Assembly: GCA_958496175.1 (NCBI GenBank) | Contig: OY292278.1 | Coordinates: forward strand, 26,846,001 to 26,910,000 | Direction of reading: 5' to 3' | Length of the DNA: 64,000 nt | Source of the DNA: Sisyra terminalis | Lineage: Eukaryota > Arthropoda > Insecta > Neuroptera > Sisyridae | In this document: positions 11,914-23,621 of the stretch, in pieces | Layout: each line of letters begins with the position of its first letter | Position numbering within the stretch: the first letter of the stretch is position 1 | The notes under the pieces: generated by a model | Told to the model about the DNA's origin: nothing | Seen by the model: the letters and a program-made list of their open reading frames with translations, nothing else | The model's database searches: none | Made by a program: the position numbers and the translations under genes

Positions 11914-12924
11914 TTTTTTTTTTGTGGATTATTGTGTAATTTGCACCAGTTTAGCAATGTATCGCTATATCATGGTAGTGATAGCAGGCAAATGATCTTT
12001 AGCAGCGTTTAAGTAGCTGGAGGAGTCGAACTTCATTCCTCTGTCTTTTTTATTTTTTTATTTGTTGATTGTTCTTGATTTTGTGGTCAAGCAACTGCTA
12101 TTTCCCAGAAATAGCCCTTTGAAGTTTCCGCTTCAGTCTTCTTTGGTGTATAGTATCCCTCAAGCCTAGTTCTACTGCACTAGGACAATTTTCTAGACCG
12201 TTAAGGAAATTCCTTGTGAGTTGGATTGAAAGTCTTTTATGTATGGGACGTTCATTTCGTGATGAATTTGATTGTTTCTCACATACCATGGAGCTTTAGT
12301 GATGATTCTCAAGACTCTATTTTGGAACACCTGTAGGTCATTGTGATTTTTCTTTGAGGATGGAAGCCAGATTGCGCAAGAGTATGTGAGAAGTGGTCTA
12401 ATGACTGATTTGTATATCATCATTGAACATTCCATACTTAGACGAGACCTTCTGTTGATAAGTGGGTATAGTTGGATGAGTCGAGTGTTGGCTTCTCTGA
12501 TTTTACTTGAAATGTGGCTTTGCCAGGTTAATTTCGAGTCAAGAAGTATGCCCAGATATTTAACAGGCGTTTTTTTCTCACTCCACGGAATTTCCATGTG
12601 ATTCAGCACGATAGGCTTCAGTTGGTTGAAGAAACGTCTTAGAGAGAAAATTTTGGCGACGCTTTTAGATAGATTTATAAGAATTTTCCATCTACTGAAC
12701 CAGAAAGATAGGTGGTTGATAGACTGCTGGGTTTTCTGAACGGCCCTTTGAAGATCATTATCCAGGTTGATGATGGCGATGTCATTCGCGTACATTGAGG
12801 TTATACACTGGTCTAGTGACGGAAAGTCCGCAACGTAGAGATTGAAAAGAGTTGGACCCAATACTGATCCCTGTGGTACCCCCACCAAGTGGATAGGCTT
12901 TTTTGTTTGACACATATTTGACAA
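11914..12924 (-). mobile_element. Jockey-type non-LTR retrotransposon, 5'-truncated and inactivated
   Basis: The minus strand encodes the C-terminal half of a reverse transcriptase. GVPQGSVLGP lies near residue 15, followed by SMYANDIAI where the catalytic YADD has become YAND (first catalytic Asp lost). Then come KYLGILLDSKLTW and the Jockey-clade thumb/tail region (SVIRPLLTYSCAIW, LQVFQNRVLRIITKAPWYV). A frameshift near 12200 moves the last part (LRDTIHQRRLKRKLQ, ending at 12098) into another frame. The 3' untranslated region and a 10-A poly(A) tail (T run at 11914-11923) complete the element. The 5' half (endonuclease, fingers and palm) is missing, as in typical dead-on-arrival insertions. 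The plus frame at 12386-12601 is a shadow. Confidence 0.92.
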
Positions 12925-14840
12925 TTATTTGTTTGGCACCGACTTAAAATTAGCTAGTTTCATAGCTTTAGTCAGATTTAGTAGTAGCTTATTTTTCAAG
13001 AATAAAAAGGATTTTTATATATTGTTTTCACTTCCAGTCCCCGTCGATTCTATTTTTTGTGAAAAAATTATATTTTTTAATTTTTATTGGCTGAGATTAA
13101 CTAGTTATATCAAACTTAATTTTTTCGTATGTATCACATAAATGTCTTACCAGATTTTCGATTAATTCAAATAAGATCGATAAACTTTTAGCAGAGCTCA
13201 ACGCTATAGAATTTTAATTCAGAATATCACATTACCCAAATAATCATTATTTATGATTTTTTGAAAAAAATATTTTATGAATTTGTCATGATTAGAAAAT
13301 ATTTGGTATGTAACTTGTTTTTACTATCAAGCTGCATTAAATAAGCTCGACATTTTGATGCGTCCCTCGATACAAGTATTTAGAAAAATCCATACGGGTT
13401 TTTTTCAATTTTCCGACTTATATAATATTGACTAATTTTTCAAGGGCTGCCTATTCAAATATTTATTTTTAATTAATTTGTTTTGCACTCTCAATTGGCC
13501 TTTATTAAATAATGTTTATTAAGTGTTTATCTTTAAATATTCAGTTTCGGAATATTTTTGACTTTTCCGAGAAATTCAACCCATTTTGTGAAGATCAATT
13601 CGGGACATACTCTCGGGAATACTTTACCTTAATACCACGAATTGTTTACTCGGCCTAAGGAACGTATAATAACGAAATGTCAACCAATCCAAACATACGT
13701 TTATTCTATTTTTCCTGAAAATTTGTGAAAATTCAAGAAAACTTTTACTAAGAAAATTTTAAAAAACTAAAAACAGCACCTTTTGTCCAAAAAAAAAACA
13801 AATTTCGAGAATCCTAGTGAGAGTTCGCAATGAAATTTCGTTGCACACATAGAAATTGGTTCTCCTCGATTTCTTGAGAGATGCAATATATTAAATGTTG
13901 ATTCAATTTACCTTCCTATATTAAAATTGCTAATCGATCAAACGTTTTCGTTGATGCCGAGAAATAGTTTCTCTCTCACTCCATCTGCATCCATTCCATG
14001 CACATAACAGCTTGCGTTATATTTGAACTACTAAGCTCAACAAATCTCGCTCACTCCCTCTTCTCCAAAATTGTATTTCGTTGTAGTTAAAGCAGCTGAT
14101 CTTTGTTCATAATACTTTCCATTAGGATGAAACCTAACGGTTTCAATACTAGTATTCAATTAAACATATAACTATAACCAACGGATACAACTGCGCAATC
14201 GTAGATAAAATAAAATCGAAATATACTAAAAACATAAATTCTTCCAATTAAATCTTCCAAAATAAAATAAAATGTATATAAAATCATGATTCAATAATGT
14301 ATTTGGTACTACAACCGTCAATTTCTTGAAAAAAAATAATATTAACCTCGCATTTTCGACAAGTAACTTAATGAAAATTCTTAAACCATTAGAGAAAAAC
14401 AAAATTACAATGGAAATTAAAACTAGAATATACAAAATTACCATACATGTGGTTCATGTGAAAAATTCTACCCTTACTTCGACTCTTACTGATAGATCTT
14501 TCGGGACTAAATATTAGAAACAAACACCCAAAAAACTTAATTCAAAAACAGTTTCAAATTTTACGCCACATCTATACGATGACAATTATAAGCCGAAAAA
14601 TTTTAAAATAAGCTTCAATGCGCTACATATTTGCAAGAAAGGGTTGCATATGTACACCCAGAAAGAATATGAAATTTGTAAAGCCCACAAACTGGGTCCA
14701 ACTAATATCCTTAACGGTAAATTATTTAAAACAAAGCCTTTATATGTAGGGCCCGACCGAAACTCGAGACCCGAAGCCATCCATTTTATCTTTATCATTG
14801 ATGATAGTACCGGCCATTTTACTACGAGCGCTGGCGTCAT
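12925..14840. other. Unannotated AT-rich DNA
   Basis: No gene was recognised. A CT-rich patch at 13965-14085 (TCTCTCTCACTCC, CTCGCTCACTCCCTCTTCTCC) contains GAGA-like motifs on the minus strand and could be regulatory, but nothing adjacent supports a gene. Confidence 0.35.
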
Positions 14841-14849
14841 TTTATCTTC

Positions 14850-14966
14850 CGTTGGTTGGAGAAACGAACCGATACAAATTTTAAAAGTAAGAGCGTGATA
14901 ACAGCAAACATTTCTATCATCTCACTCTCTCTTTTAAAAGTATCGGTTCGTTTCTTCTACAAGAAT
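14850..14966. repeat. Imperfect inverted repeat (hairpin)
   Basis: GGAGAAACGAACCGATAC..TTTTAAAAGTAAGAG at about 14859-14896 is complementary to CTCTCTTTTAAAAGTATCGG and GTTCGTTTCTTC at 14927-14958, giving arms of about 40 bp around a roughly 30-bp loop. It may be a small MITE; no target duplication was identified. Confidence 0.65.
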
Positions 14967-16540
14967 TTTTTTTTACAATTGACACAATAAACATTACCGG
15001 ACGATGACAGCCAAAGACTGCTGAAATGCGTTGTATTCAATGAAAAAATAAAAAATTGAGTCATACGACAAATATAATTTCTTAATTGAGACTTGGAAAT
15101 AGTAAATAAAATATTCAATTTACCGTTGAAAAGTCTGATATGTTCTCAATATTTATAAGAAAAAAAGTTCGAATCGACGTATTTTTATAGCTGAGATAAA
15201 AGATTTTATTCCAAATTTAGTTTACAAGTCATAAATAAACCCCTTTTTTACAATTCTTAAATGACGAATTGAATTTCCTAATTTAAATAGGACCAACTTC
15301 AATCTACACTCTATTAAGTAGAATAAAATAATAGTTTTTAAAATAGTACAATCCTGTGGAAATCGGTGGCTAGTTATACATAAAATATATAATATAAATA
15401 TTTTCACAATAGTATGATCGCATAGCGCCGGACACATGTTAATTAGTTTGCAAACGTTATGATGCTTTTAGACATAGAATTGAAGACCCTGGATCTATTG
15501 TAATTGAGTTTATACAAATAAATTTATATAAGCCACTGAGAAATTTTCTTTGACTTGAAAATCAAATTAAAATGATGAGATAAAAAATAAAAAGAATATA
15601 ATTATATCATACTCGATCTCTTATACGTAAATAAGCGAGGAAATCATTTTATCGTAGACCTATTTGAAATTTCATTGGCAAACAACAAATATAAGTCTTT
15701 TGAATTTTCAGTACATACTTACCTTGGGGAAAGTCAAAAGAATTTATGTGAAAAGAAAAAGTTTATTTTTTTCAATTTTTGTTGTCTTGAAACTTTTCTT
15801 TGAGCTTAAGTAAAACTTGAAAAGTTTTTGCATTTAAAAATGGAAAATTTGATTGTAGTACTAGTAAAAGTTTATGTTGAAGTTGTGTGATTTGAAAATA
15901 GGTAATCGTTTCTTTTATATACTTTTATTTGAATTACTTTTGTTTTTTTTGTCTTTACCTTAACATAAAACAATATTTTTATAACTCCTTACGTAAAATA
16001 AAGTGTAATAAAAGCTAAAGCTTCTTAAATATAAATTAAATTCGAAATACTGTTTTTAGTTCCAAGAATTTTTTACTTTTCCTCAATTAAATATTCTTTA
16101 TGCTGAGGAGTTTTCAAAACATTTATAACAATAGAGAAATTTAAAAAAATATAGCTTATCGTAGCCTTTGTTAGAAGGTCAAGAGATATGGCAAATTATA
16201 TAAATGTAGAAAAGTATAAAATTATGAAACCAAACCAAAAATTTGATCAGAACACTTTGTGACTTTCTTATAATCGGTCACCATTCGGCTGCATTTAAGG
16301 TAAGATTAAAATTTTTATACGTATGTACTAAAGAGATCTAAATAATTAAATATATTCTTTTAGTATGGAAAGCTCAAACTAGTATGATGACAACATTTAA
16401 GACTATCCATTCAAATACAAAATTAAAATAATAACGCCTTCGAACAGAAGAAATATTACCACTCTTTATTTTTGGTGTTTGATTATCCAGGTGTTTTATG
16501 AGATTTGGCACTTTAGTCTATTTTTCAAAATAAAAAAAAA
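14967..16540. other. Unannotated AT-rich DNA, one SINE-tail-like fragment
   Basis: At 15285-15340 the sequence TTTAAATAGGACCAACTTCAA with an AGAATAAAATAA block resembles the tail of the SINE at 34819-34956. Nothing else was recognised. Confidence 0.35.
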
Positions 16541-16544
16541 AAAT

Positions 16545-16760
16545 GAATGCTTCATGTCAGGAAGCTGTTCGAATCTCACCTCAAGGATTGGTACTTTAAA
16601 GCACGTGTATGCCATGATTACTCTGACACACACCAATTACACATACCAATTACATTGAGGTACCAAAGAGAAGTGTTTTGGGAATCCTTCTATATTTATT
16701 GTACCTTCTTCTTCTTCTTCGACTTTGGGTTGGGGATCTCTCTTATGAATTCCTCCACAC
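16545..16760 (+). mobile_element. Non-LTR reverse transcriptase scrap
   Basis: The plus strand first reads LFESHLKDWYFKARV, matching the FL.SYL..R.F.V motif upstream of the RT core of Jockey-like elements. In another frame it then reads VPKRSVLGILLYLLY, a decayed GVPQGSVLGPLLY block. A (TTC)n tract follows. It is too short and frameshifted to function, and ends just before another retroelement scrap on the opposite strand. Confidence 0.6.
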
Positions 16761-16808
16761 TGCGTCTAATAGATCATATCTGCTTCTGATATAAATCTCA
16801 GTAAACAG

Positions 16809-17045
16809 TTAATTATTTAAGATTCCCAGCTCATGTCCTGGTGTACCAAGAAAGTTGAAATGATTTTGGGTCATGACTTGGTAGTCAAATAATGCGTGGG
16901 AGAGGGTCCCATCTCCCTCGCCATATTTCCTGTAAACACTTAACTCTGCATTCTTCCCTGTGGTTTGAAAATGCATTCTGAAATTGCAATGTTCTCTTAA
17001 TAAACCTACCAGCAATTTGATGCCCTTTCATCCTAAATTAAGAAG
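16809..17045 (-). mobile_element. Non-LTR retrotransposon 3' coding end (post-RNase H region)
   Basis: The minus frame contains LVGLLREHCNFRMHFQTTGK, YRKYGEGDGTLSHALFDYQ and FLGTPGHELGIL. It resembles the conserved C-terminus of RNase H-bearing non-LTR elements (GHC.LRRHL.TMG....CR.CGE.EET..H.L.DC). The first zinc-knuckle cysteine has become Tyr and other ligands are lost, so it is a relic. It is similar to, but not the same subfamily as, the element immediately beyond. Confidence 0.65.
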
Positions 17046-17244
17046 TCTTTTTTTATGTTCTTCCAAAGGTTTCTTTATCATAACCTTTGAGAATTTACCT
17101 CCTGAGTAATTATTCCAGGACTTGATTTATTTTGCTCTTAAAAACACATGTTTTTTGGTTAGTTAGGTTTTCCAGGATAAGGTTGATTGTACCGCAACAC
17201 TGCAGCAGTAGGACTCCTTGGTGCCAATTTCTTTTTGCAGAGAC

Positions 17245-17690
17245 CCATTAGGTAGGTAAACCTCAGTAACCGACGTATAAGGTGTTTTTCTACTATTTCG
17301 GTTCTAGGGTTTGTTATCCCTAGTTCTTTATATCTCCATTCCTTCAAAGCGCCATATTCCCCCAGATCTTAAGAAGTAGTTTCACCCTTTGTCTGACAGA
17401 ATCCACATATTAGATCATTTATAAGTACTCCAATTGTATGCTCCAATTGTTTCTTCAGTCCTCCGTGGTCGATTATAAGACCCGCTACTACTTTAGCTTA
17501 TTTTCTTGTGAGATCAAGTATTTCAGTAGTTAGGTCCTGATATGGAATCCGATGTTTCTGTTTTTCCTGTGTTTTTGTCCGGTGATGTTCTTCCATACTA
17601 AGTAGTGCTTTTTATAAGCCCATTTTTTGTAGTAGTTTTCAATGTCAATTTTAGGACACCAAGCAGAGAAAAAATAATTTTTAATTTTGG
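17245..17690 (-). mobile_element. RNase H-type non-LTR retrotransposon 3' end
   Basis: The minus strand reads in order WAYKKHYLVWKNITGQKH, AKVVAGLIIDHGGLKKQLEH, LINDLICGFCQTKGETTS and EYGALKEWRYKELGI. This is the region after RNase H in these elements (W...H...W....GQ; K.V.GL.TGH..L..HL.T.G; C.FC....ET). Two stops interrupt it. The cysteine pair CGFC is intact. Aligned copies are at 890-1285, 30835-31345 and 63690-64000. Confidence 0.75.
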
Positions 17691-20124
17691 AAAATTCGAG
17701 ACAATCAATCGGGTTTCTTATATAATTATTAATTTTCAAAAGAATTATTTATTTGCTACTTTTGGCGGAAAACTCTTTGAGATTCATGAATTTATGATAT
17801 AGGAAAGTAAAAATTTAACGAAAAAGTTGATGCCAGCGACTTTGTCTGTGTGATATATGTGTCGCTAAAATTTTCCTTTTAGGTTTGCTATTTATCGTAA
17901 AATATAATGCTATTTATCGAAAATAAATTTCATTTTTAAATTGTTGCATATCAATATCTCATCAAGATCCTAAAGAATTCGCCTTCAAATTATGGTGCTA
18001 TATGAACCGTAGTAATTATACAATAATAATACAATAATATATAATTATACAATGTATGTAATTATGTAATTATACAATAATAATAATTATTACAATCTTC
18101 CCAATTATATATTCACAACTGTATATAGTAAATTATTATTTTAACATTGTTTTTTATTTTAATATTTTTTAAATTATTATATATAATTCTTTAATTATAA
18201 TAAGACGTACAGACCGACAGAAATTTTAAAAAAATATTAATCCTTAAGATGAGTAAAAATTTAAAATGCACAGAAAGGTGTTAGAGTTTAAAATATTAGT
18301 ATATAAACAAATAAATTAATTTTTACGAAATAGTTTCTTTACTTGTTTTATAAAATTTTGCCTTTTACCTAATTTTAATGATTAGAGTTTAAGTCAACTG
18401 GAAACATCTTTCAAGTATTAATTTACTAAGGCAGATCAACATGTGTCAAAAATACGGCTTAAATGGCTGCAATTTTTGATTGTGTTAGCTTTTTAAGCCT
18501 ATCATTTACAATCAGATTAAATCTAAGCAACTGGTATCGATGTCAACTTGATTTTAAGAAATAGAACCCTAAAATAGTAAAGGCTCTAGAGTTCTCGTTT
18601 TATTATAAACGGTTGCATTTTTAGCAGAAGATAAAAATAAAGTATGGTTTGATTTGAACATCCATTAGCGGCATCCTGTTTGTAGAGACACAACCCGTTC
18701 TTTTTTGCAATTAAATCACAGCAGTGAAGTTTGTTTTACAAGAAAATATCAAACAAACTCCTCTATCGGATATTTCTCAAAGCTTTTCATTCCGTTGCAC
18801 CAATATCTCTGTTATAGGTGAGAGTTTTTTTTTTACATTTGATACATATGACAACAACGAAGAAACTTCGCCACATTGAATACAAAGATATACGAAGCGA
18901 CATAAAAAAAATCGCATAGAAAATCGAATGTCATCATCACATCGACACAGCTTTGCATTTGCATTTTAAAAATATTAGAGTTTTTTAAGCTGAAATATTT
19001 TCCTTGTTATGAATTCGAGGAAAATTCAATCTAATATTTTCCGTGCTGAAGCTTTATGGAAAAGTAGTAATGCATGACAAAATGTGTAGGGTTATTTTGA
19101 TTAAGAGTTTTTTGAGCTTTTAATTCGATGGGTTTGGAAAATTTGCGTGGGAGGGTTTAATAACAATATGAAATATCCCAGGATTTTAGATTTCATTGAG
19201 AGAATGTTATGAACCCTAATCAAAATGAGAATTAAGAAGATTTATAAATTATGGTTTTTCAAACGAAAATTTCTGTTATAAAATCAAATGAGAAGTATAT
19301 GTGTATTAAATAATTTAATATTAAACTTCAATTGATTGGAAAATATTTAGTGAAAATTCATCGTCATTTTACCAAAATATAGCACTAAATTTTCTTATCA
19401 AAACCAGTCGTTTTATGAAGGAATGCATGACGTACGGCTGAAAGTTGGAAGATTAACGCCCGAAAGAGGAGAAAATATTTGACAAAAATTTGACATAATC
19501 GCAAAGGATAAAAGGATTCAACAACATTAAGCTGCCAGTTTTCATGCTTCTCTCAAACAGTTAATGTCAGAATTTTGTTTTGTGACGCGTGAAAATTAAA
19601 TTCGGTCAATAAATTCTACGTTTTACGTGGAATATCGTACGTATTTAAATTCATAATCTTAAAAAAATGCAAGAAAGATGGAAATTAAAAATTGGTCAAA
19701 TATTTGTATAGCAGTTCATAGTGAAAATCAAAGACACAGTTTTTTAAAAAAATATTGTTACTAAGTACCCTATATACTAAGAGTAATGAATATGGTTCAT
19801 AATATTGTTGTGGGCTCAAGGTTTGATTTGAAAAGATATGGATGTGTATGCGTGTGCGATTTGACGTCTGAGCTCCTGCGGAGAGCCAGGTGCTAGGCGC
19901 TCAGATAATTGTGCGAAAGTAAACAAATGGATAACAAACCGAACAATAAAATCATTGGTGGTCTACTTAATGGTGATTTTTTGATCCCTGAAAAGTCTTA
20001 CTTACAGGTTAAGAGTACTGATGATGCTAGTTAAGCATAATCAATAATAACGATATCTAACTTTAACCAATTGAAGGATCTAAGCGCCTAATCTTTTTAA
20101 AATTTAATTTTTATTCCAGAAATT
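17691..20124. other. Unannotated AT-rich DNA with simple repeats
   Basis: Between about 18010 and 18190 lies a low-complexity tract of TAATTATACAATAATAAT-like repeats. No gene was recognised. One dispersed repeat (19793-19965) is listed separately. Confidence 0.45.
19793..19965 (+). repeat. Dispersed repeat, paired with 61828-62000
   Basis: The two segments share GGGCTCAAGGTTTGAT / GGACTCAAGATTTGAT, TGCGATTTGACGTCTGAGCTCC / TGCGATCTGACGTCTGAGCTCC, and AAGTAAACAAA.G..AACAAAC..AACAA in the same order and orientation over about 170 bp. The class is unknown. Confidence 0.7.
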
Positions 20125-20128
20125 TTTG

Positions 20129-21328
20129 AAGTTATACTTCTTTACCGGCGTTTTTTAAAAAATAATGAGAGTGAATTGTTAAAAAAAAGTTGACGCTTCA
20201 AAGCGTGCTTTAAAATTACAGTATTAAGTTGCTCGCAAACGGTTAACACGAAAGAACGGTTAAACCGGGCGAAAATTGACCGATTTTTGGGAGCGATATG
20301 CATAATAGTAAAACAATTAAAGCACTATCGCATCGATCAAGTTAAGCCAGCACTCGCATATGCCGGCATATGTTTTTCGTTTATCAGTGGACGTTTATGA
20401 TGTTATTTCACGCACACGTATGTGTTTACAATATTTGTCTACCGTTGCCAAAATATATGCATACATATAACTTACATTTGCCTATTATTATTATTATTAT
20501 TATGAGAATTAAAATACATTTAGAAGAAAGCTATTTTTCCGAAGTTATTCAGTGTAATTTTTAAAATAATGTAATAAAAGTCGATTGATACATTATATTA
20601 CATTATATTTTTCTATATTTGAATTAAAAAGCAGTTTCAATTCCTAGATATAAATGGATAAATAAAATATACAACCACTATTATATAAATATAATTTTCA
20701 GGACATCGCTGTTTAGGTTTATACATATCAAAACATGATATTTTACGGCAACAATCTACTTCTATATGATAAAGGTTTTTTATAAGTATTTTTCGAACGT
20801 GTGACTCAATCTGTTAATTTCGTTAAACGGTTAATTCATATAATATGTTATACACATTTTGTATAAGTAACCAAATGTGCAAACATATAGTATCTACGTA
20901 TAAAATAGCCAATTTAATCATTTATTTGAAAACCAGTAACTTTCCGTGAAATATTCACAGCTGATCACTGACACAACTGACAAATGACTAAAATTTGCAA
21001 TTGAATGAAATCGAAATGACAGTTGAAACTAATGACATTGTAGTTCAAATTTGATGCAATAACTGTTATATTTGTATTCCACCAACATGGATGTATTTAA
21101 AACTTTATAAACTCTGTCCTTGGCTTTGCTTTACCTCAACACATACGTTTCCTATTATGTATTTTGATATTAAAAGTAATTTGTATTTAAAATTGTGTCA
21201 TATTTTAGTAATCACAAGTCTTATAACTGGTGTGCTAGTTCAGGCACTTCCGTAAGAGGCTAGTGGATTACTACGGCAGTGGATTAAAAACCTCTTTTTA
21301 TCTATACCAAAGAAGTATAACTTCTCAC
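20129..21328. mobile_element. 1.2-kb non-autonomous element with GAAGTTATACTTCTTT ends
   Basis: The left end GAAGTTATACTTCTTTACC (from about 20129) is the inverted complement of ACCAAAGAAGTATAACTTC at about 21306-21325. About 650 bp of the interior (roughly 20390-21040) aligns in inverted orientation with 36990-37660 at clear but imperfect identity, and the second copy also ends in CCGGTAAAGAAGTATAACTTC. There is no coding capacity. It contains a (TTA)n microsatellite at 20483-20503. The superfamily is unknown. Confidence 0.6.
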
Positions 21329-21329
21329 G

Positions 21330-22035
21330 CGCGTACATAAGTACACACACTGTTTTTTTTTTGTACATTAATGTAAACTTGATTAAAACTAACATTTTAT
21401 TTAGAAAAATTTAAAAACAAAACATAACATAACTTATTATTGAAAAATTTAAATTACAAAGAATTATGTTCAAAAGAGAAAACTGAACAACGCTTCAGGG
21501 ATTAATATTATGTCATAATACTAGTTTCAAGTTCCTCATAACAAATTTAACATTGTTTAATTTCCCTTAGCTATAGAAAATAACTCACAATATGTTAAAC
21601 TATATTTAAAAATATGTCACGTTGGAGATGACAGTTGATTCCTGCAAATTGTCTTTTTCGATCACCATGAATTGTGACTGCCTAGAAAAATCGTCGAATC
21701 ACTGCTGAAACAATTTTATTTCACTTAAAAAAATAATTAAAGCTCAATCAAAATGTGTTCATACTTAATTAATTTTATAAATGTGGCTTTGATTCAAAAT
21801 TTAGAGACCCATTTTCCGAGAAAATTAATTTGTTCGTTAATAAAGAGTACATACATAATAATATAAAATATTATCTTTTCCAATTGCTATTAGATTTCCG
21901 ATTATTAACCCTTAACTTTGGACAACTATATATTCGTGATGTATGGAAAAACATTTTCGTTACAGTCACAATTGAAAAAGCGCAAAGCTTAAAACATTTA
22001 AATCTCTTGAATTGTGGAATTTAAACTTGGAAACA
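21330..22035. other. Unannotated AT-rich DNA
   Basis: Nothing recognised. The segment may hold the 3' non-coding end of the P-element relic to its right. Confidence 0.4.
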
Positions 22036-22039
22036 AAGA

Positions 22040-23085
22040 GCTGGAACTAGAGACTAGAATTAACTTTTACACAAAATAAATTAATGGATATTACAATTAT
22101 TTCTTTGATTAATGCATTCTTCACATCATTGTGAAGATTGGAATACTGCAAGAATACTACAAAGATATGAACCAGCTCTGCATTTTGAGCTTTTAAAGTT
22201 TGATAAATGTTACTAGTTATTCTAGGCAGAAGTTCATTCCTCACTGTAAAGGAATGTAAAATTACGATAGTAAAAGGGGTTAAAGGTACTAACGGAAATC
22301 GGAAGTCAACATTTCCGTCAAAGAAATTTTTTCTCAGCTCCACAAACTATAACCAATCATATTCTAATTGGTGTAGACTCAGCATGATATCGGAGCAAAG
22401 TTGATAATTAATTTTGCGTAAAGCTTTACAAACAACAATAGCAACCATACCAATATTTGACAATTTCTCTACGGTAGGTAAATCATTGAAACATTTTTGG
22501 TATGATTGGCAATTTACAACATTACTTGTCAATACCCCATCTTCATCAATTTCGTCATTATTCGTTGAAAAGGATGATGCCCTCCCAAATAATGTCTCAG
22601 AAACACTATTGTCGTTGTGGGCATTACGAAGTAATTCGGAGGAATCAAATATGAATGATTGATTGTCCTGCTGAATATTCCCCTTCATATGTCCAATTCG
22701 TGTGATGATATTTATCACACAAGTTTTATATGCACTCATGAATTGTAACGCGGAAGGATTTAAATTGCCACCACAAGAACCTCGAACACAACTGAAAAAA
22801 CTTTCCAGTGGATCTTGGTCTAGTATTCTAGTGGATAATTGACTAAACCCTTCCGAAAATAAAAATTGCTATTAATCACGAACAGCCGTCAAAGTTGTAA
22901 TTCATTGTCTTGTTGATGGTGGATAAAAAACGGAACTATTAGGTTTAAAGTATCGTTATGATAATATATGCTGTAATGCTTCTTTCCAAAAATCATGGTG
23001 GGAAGAAGTATAGGTAACAAGACCTTTATATGAATCTGCCGAAGCTGCATTACCTCCATTCAAGCTATCAAACTTGACATATATT
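22040..23085 (-). mobile_element. P-element-like (THAP9-type) transposase relic
   Basis: The minus strand carries the C-terminal half of a P-family transposase. It reads FDSLNGGNAAS and SSHHDFWKEALQHIL (23080-22960), then after decayed sequence STRILDQDPLESFFSCVRG and CGGNLNPSALQFMSAYKTC (about 22830-22720). These match the family's D.FNGR, S.H..FW and NQDPLE.FF..(I/V)R..GG...NPT..QF motifs. The frame continues open to 22347, then shifts to one open to 22047 with NELLPRITSNIY. Several stops lie between 22960 and 22850. The THAP DNA-binding domain and N-terminal half are not visible. In the family this protein cuts and pastes the element. The plus frames at 22207-22404 and 22414-22662 are shadows. 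Confidence 0.8.
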
Positions 23086-23621
23086 ATCATAAAATTATAT
23101 ATTTATAAATATTTAGGAAACTTTTATCGTATTTCTATAATTTCAATTTTAATATATCATTTCTTTATTAAACTGAAATTAGATGTGTTCTGATTTTCAA
23201 TGTAAATTTCTAGGAATTCATCCAAAAAGAAATATAAAAGAACATGACATATTGTCTTACTAACCCAAACATCAATTACAATGTACTGTACAATTCCAAA
23301 TCTTTAATCCTTGATCAGGATCTACAGACGATACTTGGATGGATAATACATGGTACATCACACTTTAAATAAATTGTAAACAAAATTATTTATATTTACT
23401 TATTATGAGCAATAAATTTTATTTAAAATAGTTGTATCCATCAAGCTTTTATGAATGACTTTCACTCCAAACCAGGTTCCATTGCATAAGTAGGATGGAT
23501 TGAGATTTCTAGGTAGCATTACTGAACACTAGTAGTCAGGATAAAGGTATGAGACGGAAGATCAGACGGATTAAGTGTATTAAGGAACTCCGCAGGATAG
23601 TTTATTGCAGATAGTTTATGA
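23086..23621. other. Unannotated AT-rich DNA
   Basis: No coding motif is visible; it may be decayed upstream P-element sequence. Confidence 0.35.

Noticed and set aside
12386..12601. 71-codon plus frame
   Set aside because: Antisense shadow of the Jockey reverse transcriptase on the minus strand.
14586..14898. Two overlapping 84-codon frames on opposite strands
   Set aside because: Neither has a known motif. They are mutual shadows, and the 3' part of the plus frame lies in an inverted repeat.
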